DNA from: Hoplostethus atlanticus
Taxonomy: Eukaryota > Chordata > Actinopteri > Trachichthyiformes > Trachichthyidae
Direction of reading: 5' to 3'
Length of the DNA stretch: 64,000 nt
NCBI GenBank assembly: GCA_034670405.1
Contig: JAXDDX010000035.1
Coordinates: forward strand, 2,675,001 to 2,739,000
Shown: piece by piece, positions 1 through 16,400 of the stretch
How positions within the stretch are numbered: the stretch's first letter is position 1
Layout: each line of letters opens with the position of its first letter
Program-made: the position numbers and the translations under genes
The notes under the pieces: model-generated
What the model saw: the letters and a program-made list of their open reading frames with translations, nothing else
Told to the model about the DNA's origin: nothing
Databases searched by the model: none

Positions 1-2534
1 GCTCGAGAAGTGTGTGAAGAGGTTGGTTCTCTTCTGTTACTGAACTCAGGCACACATATTATATATAAGATAGGCCTGGTCCCATTTGAAAATGAGAATA
101 GTACTAGTTAGTTTTAACTCAATGAAATGGGCAGATAGGCAGTCCTATGTACTCTGCATCCACAGGACAAATGCCTTAAATCATGTATCCATTTAAAAAT
201 AAGTGAAACATGCCTTGCTAGACTTAGTTCATGCCCAGGATTATTGTTCTGAAAATGGATTTCCATTTGGCGCATGGTAGTATAGGCTCATTAGATGTAT
301 TGTATTGTATTTCATTTCTATTAAATCATGTCTGTATTTAACACTGGGTCTAATACCTTTCTCTCAAAACCCATTTCGTCGGTGCAGTCATCCTGTTTGC
401 ATGGACAGAGAGAGCCTAGCAACATCTAAGCTGTATCACAGCATCATGTTACAAAGCAGTGTTTAAGTGCCAAAGGAGGTCACACTGAGATTGAACACTG
501 GCTGCCCAGTGGTTGCAGTGCAGCAGTGTCCAGCCCATATCTACTGCAAATGAAGGAACACAGGCAGCTTTTATAATTAGGATGTTTCATTTATAATTTC
601 ACATCAACAGCATTGTTAAAGATGCCTACAGTGATTTTGAATGCTACTATTTAGAAAAGGCTATGGTGGTTTGTCAAAGGACAAGGCTTGGCTCTTTTGC
701 CTAATTTTTTTCTTGGGTAGTTCTATCAAAGGTAGCAATTTGTGAACATTCACGAGCTCACTGAAAATCAATACCCTGCTTATATAGCTCGAGTCCATCC
801 CTTAAATCAACCATCCCTCCAGTGTACCATAACATCAGTAGGCAGGGATCAGGGATACATCACTCATGTGTTTTGAACAGAATGGTCACAGGGCCAAGGC
901 ACTGAATTTCACCCGCCTGTCAGTCCTTGGTGGGTCACTGATCGTGTAAAGCCTATTCTCTGTCTATGATCCATCACACTGATGGATGCTGATATCATCT
1001 CTTATCCTGGCTGCTACTCAGTAGGTTTGGCAGCTGTGGGGACCCTGTGGCTTGCCAACACATTTTCCACTGGGTCTAAAGTCTATAGCAATGTCACATC
1101 ACTCTTGAAGTTTGTTAAAAGTGGTAAAAGGCAGCATGGCGCCATTGAGAAACTTTGTGGTACTCAATGCATCACCACCTACACTGGCTCCTAAGCCTCT
1201 TATTGGACGGTGGTGTAACAGGACATATCCTAATCCTCCCATGCTTATTCTGATGGCCATATGAGTGGTGACTGACTACTTATGCTTATTGGTTTGGAGT
1301 CTTGCCAGGGATGACAGAAAAGACACAGGATTCGGGAGCAGGCCAAACGTTACAGAGGGTTCCTGTCTGTCTGGCTGTCTACACACTCAGCTCATGCCCA
1401 GTAGTCATACACCCAGGTTGTACATGATGAGGACACAGGACAGCATAATTTGTACCGCAGTCCGAATGTTTGACATCCTCTTTCATGATGATGCCCAGTA
1501 ACCTAATTGGTTACATGGATGCTTGAGATGGGAAACATCATTCTCATAAAAACATACTGCTTGACCTTTGGCCTATTACCTAAGTCTTGGCACTTCTCTG
1601 GGGTTTCTAGTGGTGGGCCTCTTCTTTCCATACGATCTTGCTGAAGTCCCGAAGAGTTTAAGATTGAGACTAGGGTACAGTCAACATCTATTTATAGACT
1701 GAAACTGGAACCTGAAGAAGAGGCTGCAAAGATGTCAGCAGTGGCCTGGCTCTGTATCTAAACCTGGCGTACTCCACACCTCTGGGAGAAATTAGATCTA
1801 TATCAACCGTGGAGAAAATTTTGTTTATAGAAATGCAACATGAAATAGTTCTCTTTATCTTTTCACAAGAAAAGGTTGTGATATTTGCACAGCGTAGCCT
1901 CTAGGATCATGGGGTGGATGTGAGTGATTGGGACTACAGAATTATGCTAGTCTGCTTCTTTTTTCTTCCCTTCTTTACATCATCAATCTTGCAGCATGAC
2001 ACACTCAGTTGAAACACTTTATACAAGGACTGTCAGTATGTGACAGTAATTTATACATTTACATTTGCACTGGTTTAATCAGTGGGATAAAATGCACCTG
2101 TATTTTGAGTTATGGTGGGTTAAGAAAGATAAAATTAAAAAATCCAACTGAGTCAAACAATTAATTTGACTATAAATGATTATATCCAAAATTTAGATTG
2201 TCAAATCAATTTTTTCAACTATTGGCCTACCCTCAGAGCACAAGCTGAAATTAGATCTCATTCTTAGATGACTAGTTAATCATGCTTTGAACGGTGTGAA
2301 ATTCATTACTCAAGAAAGAATGAAGAATACAGCACAGCACTTCCGTTCAACTTTTAATTGCTTAAAGTTAACTGGGAGTGCTTTTCTGTATTTTTTTTTT
2401 TGCTCCTGCATTATTTGGAAGATTCAGCAACAACCCAGGAATCTGGTAGTGTATTTATTTCTCCATTCTCCCAAAACAATATCCTGTGACATGCCTGTGA
2501 CTCACTATTTTTTCTTCTTCATTTTGTTGAACAG
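1..2534 (+). other. nudt3: nudt3 intron (left edge of window)
   Basis: This stretch precedes the first visible nudt3 exon and ends in a normal acceptor (attttgttgaacag). It must be intron, because the codons before the A-G-V of the Nudix box are missing and lie to the left of the window. The short ORFs near 982 and 1265 have no recognisable domain or splice context. I see no other gene or clear repeat here. Confidence 0.7.
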
Positions 2535-3288
2535 GCTGGCGTGAAGGGGACTTTAGGGCGGTTAGTTGGAGTATTTGAGGTGAGCTGCCAACTGTTGTGT
2601 TGACATTTGTGGTCTTATTTGAGTTTTAACATATTCTAAATTTGTTTGCAAAGTTTAAAAAAAAAAAGGGATACATTTTGCCCAACAGAACCGAGAGAGG
2701 AAACACAGAACCTACGTCTATGTTCTCGTCGTAACAGAGGTCCTGGAGGACTGGGAGGACTCGCTGAACATTGGTAAAGTACATCATTTGTTTCCTTCTC
2801 AAAACCAGGAATCATATGGACAAAGTTCTCAGGCAATCACATGGTGTTTGTGGCTTTAAAAGTCTTAGGCTTTTCCCAGGTGTAATTGATATCACAGTTT
2901 GGGGATTTTATTGTATTGTTTGTTATTGGGATTATAACACCAGTCCTGTTCCCCTTGTGTGTCATAATGGTGTGTACAATGCTGATAATTAGTCATGGCT
3001 GATTTTTTTTTTTCAACAGTGCACTTTTGTTGTTGTTGCCTCTTGCATCTGTCTGAACTTGTTCAACAATGGTGTCTTGTTCTGTCAACAGGGAGAAAAA
3101 GGGAATGGTTTAAAATAGACGATGCCATACAAGTGTTGCAGTGTCACAAGCCTGTGCAGGCCACCTACTTCGAGGCTCTCCAAGAGAGTTGCCTGACCAG
3201 TAACGGAACACCCTTGGTGGCCACGATAGGTGGGGATCTCTCCCCTACCTACAACATCAATCAGAGCTCTGTCTCGGGTATCAGATAA
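2535..3288 (+). CDS. nudt3: Diphosphoinositol polyphosphate phosphohydrolase 1 (Nudix hydrolase 3), C-terminal part
   Basis: Nudt3/DIPP1 hydrolyses diphosphoinositol polyphosphates and diadenosine polyphosphates and has mRNA-decapping activity; it is cytosolic. Three exons are visible: 2535-2579, 2689-2773 and 3092-3288. All have GT-AG borders, and phases 0, 0 and 1 fit with no frame error. The first starts inside the end of the Nudix box (AGVKGTLGRLVGVFE). The second reads NRERKHRTYVYVLVVTEVLE and onward, and the third begins RKREWFKIDDAIQVLQ. The C-terminus ends VSGIR, as in the family. The 108 residues shown correspond to roughly the last two thirds of a protein of about 170 aa. The start and the catalytic REVxEE part of the Nudix box are outside the window. 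Paralogues Nudt4, Nudt10 and Nudt11 are similar, but the C-terminal tail and neighbouring genes favour Nudt3. Confidence 0.95.
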
Positions 3289-4087
3289 CTAAAACATAAC
3301 ACTGACACCCCAGGAGCTTTCGCCACCACTTGCGCTCTTACTTGTATCATTGTTTTTTCTTTTCTCTTCTCTCTTCTCTTCTCTTCGTTCTCCTTTTTTT
3401 GTCTCAATAACATGGTTTGCCTTGCCAACTCCTTTGTGCCAGAACCGTGGCACAGACTTGATGACAAGTGTTGGGTGAATAGTCTGAAACACTTTGTAAA
3501 TGTAAATGTAATTTTTGATCCCTCTTTTCTTTTTACTGACAATTGCATGAAATGTCCCTCACCTCCTCGCTCCCTTCATTCTCCTTCCTTAACGCGCCCT
3601 TAGCGTGGTGTTTATTGAATGCAAGAACTACTTTTTACTGTTGTAATGTAAAAGTGTATACTTAGTGCTTAAGCTGAAGGCTTTTGATGGTCTTTTTAAT
3701 GTCTCCTCCTTCTTTTGGTTATTTTTCTGTGAATGAATGTGCCCATGAGTGTATTCTCCCCTCTTATAAGGATAGGAAATATTCTTTGTATCTGAATGAA
3801 CAGAATTGTGGGAAGTGACTTGTCTTGCATGAGCACTGTTATGTTTTGTCTCACTCACTCGGGTGATCTGACGCTGACTGTGCAACAGATAGTCTTTTGT
3901 GGTAAGGTTTTTGGATTCTCTTCATTTTGCTCCTTATTGTGGTTGCTGATGTCTCACAGATTAATCAGAAGGATACGGTCCCGTGATAGATAAATTTCAT
4001 GTGTCAAGTACGTTTCTCCCTTACTTGGGAAGCTAGCCAATCACTACAGGTTTCACTCTCGAAAAAGCATGTGTATATACGTGTTAA

Positions 4088-4115
4088 ATATATATATATA
4101 TATATATATATATAC
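4088..4115. repeat. (TA)n microsatellite
   Basis: About 14 uninterrupted TA units in the presumed nudt3 3' UTR. Confidence 0.95.
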
Positions 4116-7050
4116 AGCGAAAGAGAGTGAAAGAATGTCAACACAGAAAGTAAAATGAACCACTTTTCTCCTCAGTGTCTTTACCTCCTTTTAATCCCTT
4201 TGGTCTGTAATTATTATTTTTTTGGTTCTTGGTTGTGAATGACAGCAAAGTCTTCCTCCATATACTGAGATGGTAGAAGTACTACAGGTTTCAAAATCAC
4301 GGACTTGTAATTTCAAAATGCAGCACATATCACTTCAGTTATCCAAACCCATTTCCATATTTTTACTCCTCACATTCAGTTTGGTTAATAGCAATTGTTT
4401 ACATTGTGTTCATAACATAGCACAGGTGTTTATAAGATGATTTTTTAGTGGGCACTTTTCAGTATGGTCCCTTTTTTTTTTTTTTTTAACCCTTCCTCTT
4501 TTAATATTTAATCTGCATCCCCAAAAACACTCAAACACCTGCTTGACATTGAAAGTAATGGAATCTAAAATGCTGTCTTTGGCAAGATGCAGAACAAACA
4601 AGCCTTGTACAGTTTGAGACCTCGTTTTTAACATGTAAAATGCTTTTGGATACTAGTTTTTGTTTTTTTTGTTTTTTTTCTCTCTTTAACGTCTGGCAAA
4701 AGTCTCTTTAGCCAAACTGCATCACTTGCCTTGATGTGGCACGGAGCAGTTGGCTCAATACTGTGAAACTGGAGGCGCTGTAGATAGCATGTAAGACGTT
4801 TTTATTGTAAATTGTTTATTTCTGTATAGATCAAACGTGAGAGTACAAATGACAAACACTTCTCTTACACATCTGAGTGCTACATGTCGTTTCAACCGAG
4901 GCTGGAAGAATTGATCTTAAGGGGTGACATTGGCTCTGAGGTTTTTAAGGATTGTCTCTTGAGAGGTAGCGTACAGTACATCTGAGGCTAAAGAACAAGG
5001 AATGTTGCTGGCTTTGTGTGGCTGTGTTTGTGGGTGAGTGGAGAGCCTATTTATAATAACATAATCATTTCAGAATTCTTACATTTAGACCAAAGCAACT
5101 ATGAATTGAAATCCCTTACCATTTCTTTTCGTTTAGGCTGAGCTAAAAAATGGACATCAACTGCAGTCTGAGTTACCAAACCACTATCTGTCATTTATAC
5201 CACTTCTTTGTAATTGCCCCGTTTTAGAATTTGGCAGGCCTGAAGAGTGACGGAGCAGTGGATGTCAAGTAGTGGTGACTTTCTTTCTCCTTCTCTTTCC
5301 TCCCATTCATTGTTTATGGGGTCATCACTGTCCCAGCAAACTGAGCGTTAGTCAGTTTGTCAGTTATGCCCGTCCCCAATATTGTCCTGCGATGATTCAT
5401 CAACTTAATAGAAGATTTATTTTCTGCTTGAGAGTAAAGGTGAAAGGCAGTGGATTGCTTAGTTGATTCTGTAACAATTCTCCTTCACAAAGGCTTGAGA
5501 CTTTGAACTCGGCTTTTATTGCCGTGCATCAGAAAGGTGTGGTGGCCAAAGTCTTGGTTTATGATGTCCTGGCACAGATTTCAAGTTGATTAGGCCTTTC
5601 AGTCTTCATCCAAGTGTGCAATTGGATGTTAACAGGATGAAGTTGTATATGAGGAAATACAAACCCTGACCCTGTGTAACTGACAAGGGATTCAGTTTGT
5701 TTAATGGTTTGATGTGGCTGACTGGTACTGTTAAAATGAATGTGAGGAGGAGTTCCACAAGTAACAATGACTCAACAATTATGACCACTTGTTCTTTATC
5801 CTTTTTTCTGTTTGTACTTCTATCTCTTGTGTTATTGACAAGATAGTCTTGTGTACAGCTAACATGGCACCCTTATAGCCAGAGGTCCCCCTTTTGGCTT
5901 TGGTCAGTTTAGTGTAATTTTTTTTAACCACTCCCTTCCGAACTCAAACTTCAGCCAGTTCCTCTGTCATAGATAGAATGGGCGATGGAGGCTGAAGTAC
6001 AGGGGGAGGGGTGATTTAAGTTCATCTTTCCACATAATGAGCTGCAGCAGATACATCCTCCCTTTCTTCCTGAGATTTCTGCCAACATAGAATCGGTTGT
6101 CTTGTATGACAACGAAGCCTCTGAACTTTGGCAAAATCACAGAGGTTGGGAAGAAATAAAGGGTGTTTTATTTAAAGTACAGTTAGGGCTTCAGATGAAG
6201 CCATTTCCTCAATTCACAAGTGGTGACGGTGGAAACATTGATCACCACGTGAATAGTTGGCACCATCTTGTGGTCAAAGAATACTACTAAAGCACATCAG
6301 TTTGCAACCGAGGATTGTAACATTATTCTGCAGTCATTTTCTCTTAGCATAGCTAGTCTGATAAAACTTATTATTTCTGTCATTTTCTTAATTGAATGAC
6401 TTTAATAATGATTATAAATTGTTTAAAAATTACCCCAGATACTGAATCAAACACATGCACTTCTAGCCATTGACCTCAGCCTTGAAATTACCTACATATT
6501 TGTTGTAATTGTTCTCCAAGGTATGTGTCACTGGAATTTTCTTTTCCTCTTGTCATTTGGGACTGTGGAATAAACCAGTGTGAGAAGACTGAAGATTGTA
6601 ATATAAATGTGCCAACAAATAAACACCAGTATTTCACATTCAGTCCAGTTTCATTATTGAGGTTTGCATTTGTCAGCAACATACTGTACTGTTTGTGCAT
6701 ACTACACTCCATCACATCAAAGACCCAGCAATACATCAGAACGTATACTGAACATAATTTGCAAAATGCAGTATATCCAGTATGGAAGATTACCTGAAAT
6801 TCACCATCTCTCAAGATATAAAACTGCAAGCTATAAAATTGCCATTTAGCAAGGAGTTCTGTTACCCATTATTGTTCAACATACCATAGATTTTTTAAAT
6901 CAATCATTCACCAGTGTCCATGCTGTTATACTTAATTTGGATAAAAACAATTGGTATGAATTCATGTTAAAACCATAAAATTTAATTTTACACATTACCA
7001 TGTGTGGTATTCCAGCAGGACTGCTCAACAGTGCAAATTCAGATACCTGA

Positions 7051-7056
7051 AATAAA
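7051..7056 (+). other. nudt3: Candidate distal poly(A) signal of nudt3
   Basis: Canonical AATAAA followed by a T-rich tract. It lies about 700 bp before the convergent rps10 3' end, so it is a reasonable end for the nudt3 transcript. Confidence 0.45.
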
Positions 7057-7764
7057 AGCTGCTTTTCATTCTTTTGGCATGTTTGAGTTTTAAGCTGCTA
7101 CATTATACCAATCTGGAGCTCAGAGGCACCCACCGACTGGAGCCCTTCAACATCCTCTTACGTTTCCCCATGACTAATCATTTCCCAAACTTATGACAGG
7201 CCTTTGCATTTAACAGCCCCATTTCCCCCTGAGCATGCTACAACACAGCTTCTTTCAGCCATATAAATGTGCTCCTCAACACCGAAGTCGCTACCATTAC
7301 ATGAAATTCATTTGTATTAAAAATGTATGGTCTTCATCCACATAAGACCATTTCGTACTCATTGCTGCATTGTCTGTGTGCTTCCATCCACACTGCAGGC
7401 CCAACATGTACCAGCTTCTCAAGTGCTGATCAGGCCTTGTATCATTTCTTGCGTCCCTTTACCATCTCATTTACTTTCCGCAAGTTACTTGTTATACAGT
7501 CCAATTAGCAGCTCCTTCAGAATGGCTTAAAGGAAAACTACAGTGCAGACTCATGTTCCCAGTTCCCTCCTGTCTCAATGTACAACATGTTCTGCTCAAT
7601 CTTTAACTGACTGCCCAGTTCTGCTTAGTGGCATAGAAATATGATGCATGCTTCCAAGAAAATGCATTACAACTACAACAATAATTCTTGATCTCAGCCG
7701 CCCACAATCACCATGACTACATACATAACACTGATACAGAGACAGGCATGTTGTATTTTGATAT

Positions 7765-7770
7765 TTTATT
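7765..7770 (-). other. rps10: rps10 poly(A) signal
   Basis: On the minus strand this reads AATAAA, 22 bases after the stop codon at 7793-7795. The resulting 3' UTR of about 40-50 nt is typical of ribosomal protein genes. Confidence 0.8.
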
Positions 7771-7792
7771 GTACAGAAAGTGATACTGAAAG

Positions 7793-10797
<3,005 letters not shown>

Positions 10798-11302
10798 CTA
10801 CCAAAAGCGACATGTACAACAGTTTAACAATTAAACACAATTTTCGTTAACTTGCCAACAATTCGGTGCTAGCAATCTACTTCACAGTCACGGGAGCATG
10901 TTAGCTAGCTTGTTAGCCAACTCAGCCATATCTGCCGACGGACACCAAAGAGGACAGGGGGAAGTACTTCGTATTCTTGCCCGCAATAGTTTAATAAACA
11001 GATAAATTGACATATTGTGCAATTATTTTCAACTTATTCGCATCACCAACCGTACATACTTAGACAATATATACGAAGGCGGACTGTGTTGAGCTAAAAT
11101 TGGCAGGCGTTAGAGGATAGCAGAGCCGGGGTCACTTCACGATTTCCAACACATATATCTACGGTTTTAAAATATTTAGGAGAAAAATATGTGATGGGAT
11201 TTGACTACAACATCGATACAAAATGCACATCGAGAATCATTGTGTCACAGTACATAAGATGTTGAAGATATATTTAGATTGCTATGCCGGGTATTTCTTT
11301 AC

Positions 11303-11335
11303 CTTTTCACTTGGCAAGGGACCGGAGCCGGAAGG
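11303..11335 (-). promoter_or_regulatory. rps10: rps10 non-coding exon 1 and TOP-type start region
   Basis: On the minus strand a pyrimidine run TTCCTTCC is followed by GGCTCCGGTCCCTTGCC and then AAG|gtaaag, a good donor at 11302. It would join the acceptor at 10798, placing the ATG as the first codon of exon 2. Short first exons starting with a 5' terminal oligopyrimidine tract are the rule for ribosomal protein genes. The CCGGAAG core on the plus strand (about 11327-11333) is an ETS/GABP-like site. The exact first base is inferred. Confidence 0.65.
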
Positions 11336-11339
11336 AACG

Positions 11340-12046
11340 ACTGTCGTTGATCAGGAACGTTTATTCTCGCGCCCTGGTGTAACTAGAGATATATCGCCCC
11401 CTACTAGTGTGGAGGAGAAGAGGGGCTCACACTTTTTTTGTTGGTGTTATGGTGCTTGGTATGATATTAACGTAGCAGCACTCAACGTTATTTCTTGATT
11501 TTCTTGAGCTAGTGTTTTATTTTTGGTGCGGTTTCTCTGCTGAACTTCTAATTGAAGTATGCGCTTTAAAGACGTCTAGACAACCATCAAGCCACTTAGC
11601 GATAGCGAGAACAATGGCGGCTATTTTGCCAACAGAATAAAAGCATATATATTTATGTATTTTACGTTTTTATTTTAAATACGACTTAAAATTACTACTT
11701 AAAATGACGCCTACAAAATAGTAGGCTGGTTTTTTCTTTGTGGAATTATGGCAGCTTATATAGCATCTTTCATAGGGCTACATGTTATGAATATATGCTT
11801 TGAATAAGTTAATTTTGGAAAGAAACAATGTATTGTATTTTCATTTACAAGAGATTCCTTCTTAAATATATTCTTTCTTTTAATTTCGGCATCTATATCG
11901 CTCATAAACGTTGCAGCATGTTCACACGTAATACTTTTATTTTGAAAGACATAACAGGAAGTTGTTTTTATTGTGGTTGTCTTGACAGTAGTGGACCATC
12001 CCCCATCTGGCGGTTCACCGCCCCTTTAGCAGCGCATTAGTTGGTG
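11340..12046. other. Intergenic, upstream of rps10
   Basis: About 700 bp between the rps10 start and a candidate ORF on the plus strand. It is AT-rich, contains short GC-richer patches near 11390 and 12000, and shows no recognisable gene. Confidence 0.5.
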
Positions 12047-12296
12047 ATGCATCGGAGCCAGGAGTCCGAAGAAAATGATTACATATTGAAATTTACAAAG
12101 AAGCTGGATGATAATTTCGTTTTGGTATGTCATGCTTGAACACCTTTGCATTATAGGTAGCCAGCATAGATTCTCTTCTTTTATGTACTAGGACTACAAA
12201 CCGTCACTTCTACTATCATACGGTTGGCATTTATCAGCCAATACTGGTCTTAATCAGACCAAATTTACGAACATTAAAGACATTAAAATAATTTGA
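12047..12296 (+). CDS. Unrecognised two-exon small ORF (candidate)
   Basis: I do not recognise this protein. An ATG at 12047, with an in-frame TAG just upstream (12038-12040), opens a 26-codon frame beginning MHRSQESEENDYILKFTKKL. It ends at TTG|gtatgt (exon 12047-12124). A pyrimidine-rich tract and ctag acceptor at 12191 then allow an in-phase second exon, DYKPSLLLSYGWHLSANTGL and on to TGA (12192-12296), giving 60 aa. The intron would be 67 bp, short but within the fish range. The first part is acidic then basic, with no signal peptide or membrane segment. It sits head to head with rps10, where a divergent transcript is plausible. It may be the start of a longer gene, a non-coding transcript or chance. 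Confidence 0.22.
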
Positions 12297-15200
12297 GGAA
12301 AAATAGCCTACTTGTAAACGAATAACCTACCTGTTTGCAAGATAAAGTCTGCAATGTGTTTGCTGGTTGTGCTTGAGTGTGGGGAAACGTGTAGCTAATA
12401 CTACTTGAACCGATGCCAAACTGCACCCTTGACTCAAAAATGTTAATGAGACTCAATGCAAAAAAATAAGAATCTAATATGCGTAGTTTTAAATAAGAAT
12501 ATATATTTCGCAGCATATGAGGAGTTACTTTGCAGCACAAGCAATGATGACTGGAGCCTTAGCAGCCTGTACTTGGTGCAGCAGAGGGCTGTGAATGCCT
12601 AACCAAAAAGCTTGTCTCCAGCTTGTCTCTGGGGAGTGCCTTTGCTTCCAATTTCTTGGTGATTTATTGTTGGAGACCAGCTGGTGGTACCAGCTCTCAG
12701 AGGTTCTGTAAGGTCCTGACCTCCATCTGCAGACAGCCTTTCACCAAAGAGAACTGTCCACGGTTCTGAACTCTCTGAGATCACATCGACTGTTGCATCT
12801 CACAACAGGCTGGCCACTGTGGTTCTGTAATGTCTAAAGGAGGTTAGCCTATACATATTAAACGGTATGTTATGATTATGCACCAGCCATAACAGAGGTT
12901 TGATCTATGCCTGATATACTATCATATTTATTTATAAAACCAACAGTGTTTCTCAATTCTTGCAGTTATTCTTTTCTGTAGTCCTTGCAATTGAATAATC
13001 CATAATGAGTTTCTTCCACTCAAAGTGTTTCAACTCATTTCCAAGTGTTTTGTATGTTGGAGAAAACAAATAGTCAACTAATGATTGGTTTATGCCAGGG
13101 ACATGTTTCTAGGAGAAACCATTTGTCTCACTCAGTGTATTTTCTTTACATTCTTTTGAAGTCCTCTGCCTCCTCTGTTGTTTGTAATAAAGAATTGATT
13201 CAACTTGCCATAGTAAGCTCTGAATAAATATGGCTGTGTTACATTTTGCAACATTTTGATGCAGTAAATGGTTGCAGGAATTGCTTTTCTATCAAATTTA
13301 TTTTCAGGTTAGATAGATCCGTGAGGGCCATTCAAGCACAAATAGGTGGCCTATTTGCTTTGGAGACATAATATTATGCTCAAGTACGCAAATATTCAAT
13401 GTATTATTTAATATGAATAGCATACACAATTGGAAACACACACACACACACACAGCTGTGGGTTGATTTGTGTGTACACATGTTAAAGTGCCCTTATCTG
13501 AGTGAGTGCCTAAGTGGATTAATTCATGTGACAAATTAGGGCCACTCATTTGATTTGGAGAGCCCAGTTCAGCTCCTCTTCATTTGATAGGAGTAGTAGG
13601 AGGAGATGACAGATGAGGCATCATTCCTAATGTAATTAATTAGACTACATCCTAAGATAGGTTTTTTTTCTTTCTTTCTCTAAATAAATGTGGAGCTGGC
13701 AGTGTTATTCCCAATGGGGATAGGCACCATTGTTTGCCTGCAATTTTCATTTGTACTTACAAGCTTGGCATGTCACATCTGGTGCTCGCAATTCCCACCC
13801 AGCATTACACGTTTGAGAGAAAGCAATTAAGTTAGCCCATTATTTTGTACAGTCCTTTTTGCCTAGTCACCCTGAGCTTCAGCACAATTTCCACACATTT
13901 TGCAATGGTATCTGTGTTGGATGGTTGTTGTTACCAATGTAAGTAAATCTGTCTCAGCCTCTAAGAACCACTACAGTGGAATAATGTTTCATTCATATTT
14001 TATTACTTGTGTAAAGTTGCTTATTGGTATCCTACAAGGTCTGTTAGCAACCGGGATGAGTGGATTTAGTATATCATATCAAAGCTATGTGATGCCTACT
14101 GACAAACACACATGCCCAAGCCGATAATATACGCTGTTGAATGGAAAGGATCCTCTTAATGCTTCCTCTCACGGGCTGAGTGCACATAGGCTGGAAGGTG
14201 CTGGAGAGAGCAGTGCTTTGGCTTGAATTGTAAAGTAATTGGAGCCTGTGATAGGATCCTCACAGGGGATCACGGGAGAGAGGCAGTCTCCATGTCCTTA
14301 AAGGCCCAGGGTTTGCGCTTTCTATCATTTCATCCCAGCTGATGTCACACATAGAAAGATTCTGGGATTTTGATGTCATGGGGTGGGGGGGATATGGAAA
14401 TGGGCCGAGTTATCAATACGTACCAGGGCGTAGTTGATTTTTTTGCAGTTGATGAAGAGTGAGATTCCAAAACGAGATATCCACCATTAAAAACAGTGAT
14501 AGATATTCTTACAAAATGATTAGTAGCACACAAAGAAAACAGATATGTTACTTTTTAGTAGGTAACTTTTGTTGACAAAATGACTTTTACAGACCAAATT
14601 GTGTATAATTTTGATTGATTAACTTAAGGTAATGATTTTTGATTAACTGTATAGCATTTTGGAAATGAACTCTTCAGTTGGTATAACAGAAAGGACATGA
14701 CAATCCTTAGACCATCATTAGACCTTGATATCACATTTGATGTTTAAATAACTAAAACAATGCAACAAAAGACTAATCCCATCGTGTCGCATTGCCTGGC
14801 TGTATTATGTCTTGCCACATTTGTTTGAGGAAGAAAGGGCAGACACTTGGCAGAGAAAAAAATCAGCATTGATCTCTTCCTGCTTCTTATCTCTTCACTG
14901 AAAGAACAGCCACTGATGGAGAAGGAGAAAGACATTAAACAAGAACTTTCTCTGAACAGTGGTTGACTTTTGGGAAGGCGACAGGTGGCTCTGAGCTGGA
15001 AAAAAGAAGAGCCATTATGACCTTGATTTCTTGTATTCAACACATTTTGCTGTGTTTGTGATGTTGGCTATACAGATGTTAACCTTACTGCTGTTCAATA
15101 TAGCACCTTGGTCTTTTTTGTATTGTATTCAAGCAATTACATTTTCGGTTCCCAAATTTTTCCGAACAAAATATATATAAATAATACTTATAGCATCTTT

Positions 15201-16347
15201 GTGCTACAGGTGGGTGGGACTGTAAGAGGACAGGTTTTCAGGAAACAGTCGGGTTTTTCCGCAAATCAAACAGTAAAGGCATGTATAGAAGTATGACAAA
15301 GTGCCCTGTGAGTTTTATTATCTCTGGGCTGTTTAATGAACATCTTCCCAATCACTGATCAGAAACCCCCCCTTTTGTCTGAGCTTGCACCATGCCTATG
15401 GATTCTGATTCAGCAGAATCCTGCTGGCAGGTTGCAGCGTAGAGCAGCAGCGAACAGCCTCTGCCAAACCAGTCCAGGCGTGCAGCCCATTAACGCCGGG
15501 CAGGAATTGAGCAGTTCTGCCGACGGGACATTCAGGTCTCTGGCAGATGTGAATTCTGCAGATATGGCAAGAATGGATGCTATGTTAAGTTTAAGAAAGT
15601 GACATTTAGCACAGCACAGATGATTCTCTTGTCAAAATCATAACATAATATTTAGTAAACAAAGGTAAAAGAAAACTCTCCAAGTGATGTTTGAATAGTT
15701 CTACCGTATCCCGGTTTGCACGGCGGCAGGATTGCTCAACATAAACTTTTAGGGTAGTTTTACGAGGCAGTGTTGCTGAAGTTGAGGTCCGTCCACCTCC
15801 TAAAGGAAAATAAGTACTCCATATAGCACATAGCAATATAAGTCTACCTTATAGGACTGATAAAAGTGAGGGGTTACCTGAAGAAAATGCTGTGGAATAT
15901 GTCATTGTGAATCTGCATTATGTGAGACACACGGATTTAAGGAAACATTTGTGCTTCCACTTTTAGGAGTTTAATAGGTTTAGTCTCCTAGATGGTATAA
16001 AACCACCTAGCAGGGCCAGAGGGACAGGGAGAGGCTGTTAGAGGTTGTTGGTTCTCTGAGGCACAGTGTTTCTCAGATTTATAGTGTCACTGAAGTGTGG
16101 TGGAGCCAAACGAGGAGACAGAAAGAGGGCTTAATGTTGCCATGGTGATTGGGTGTTAAAGATGGGGTCTCCTGAGCAGATGTGTATGGGATTCTGTGGA
16201 GGTGTGTGTGCGTATACTGTATGTGTGAGCTGCTGTAGCTGTGATGACTATGCACTTACCTGACTGCATCACTGATGGTGTTTCCTCTCTACGGCTCACA
16301 GTTCTCACAGCCAGATGAACACTCATTCATGAGAGCATCAACAGAGG

Positions 16348-16349
<2 letters not shown>

Positions 16350-16398
<49 letters not shown>
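16350..16398. repeat. (TG)n microsatellite
   Basis: About 24 uninterrupted TG units. Confidence 0.95.

Positions 16399-16400
<2 letters not shown>

Larger units (their letters stand above)
3289..7075 (+). other. nudt3: nudt3 3' UTR (inferred)
   Basis: After the stop, the sequence is AT-rich and non-coding for 3.8 kb and contains no acceptor-flanked exon that I recognise. Candidate poly(A) signals AATAAA lie near 6154, 6617 and 7051-7056; the last, followed by a T-rich stretch, would give the longest 3' UTR. A long nudt3 3' UTR is plausible, but its real end cannot be fixed from sequence alone. A (TA)n run sits at about 4088-4115. Confidence 0.5.

Noticed and set aside
6488-6829. 113-aa minus-strand ORF in the nudt3 3' UTR
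   Set aside because: AT-rich, overlapped by open frames on the other strand, without known similarity.
12599-12784. 61-aa minus-strand ORF that looks protein-like
   Set aside because: No recognisable domain, no convincing splice sites at its ends, and stops in all frames on either side.
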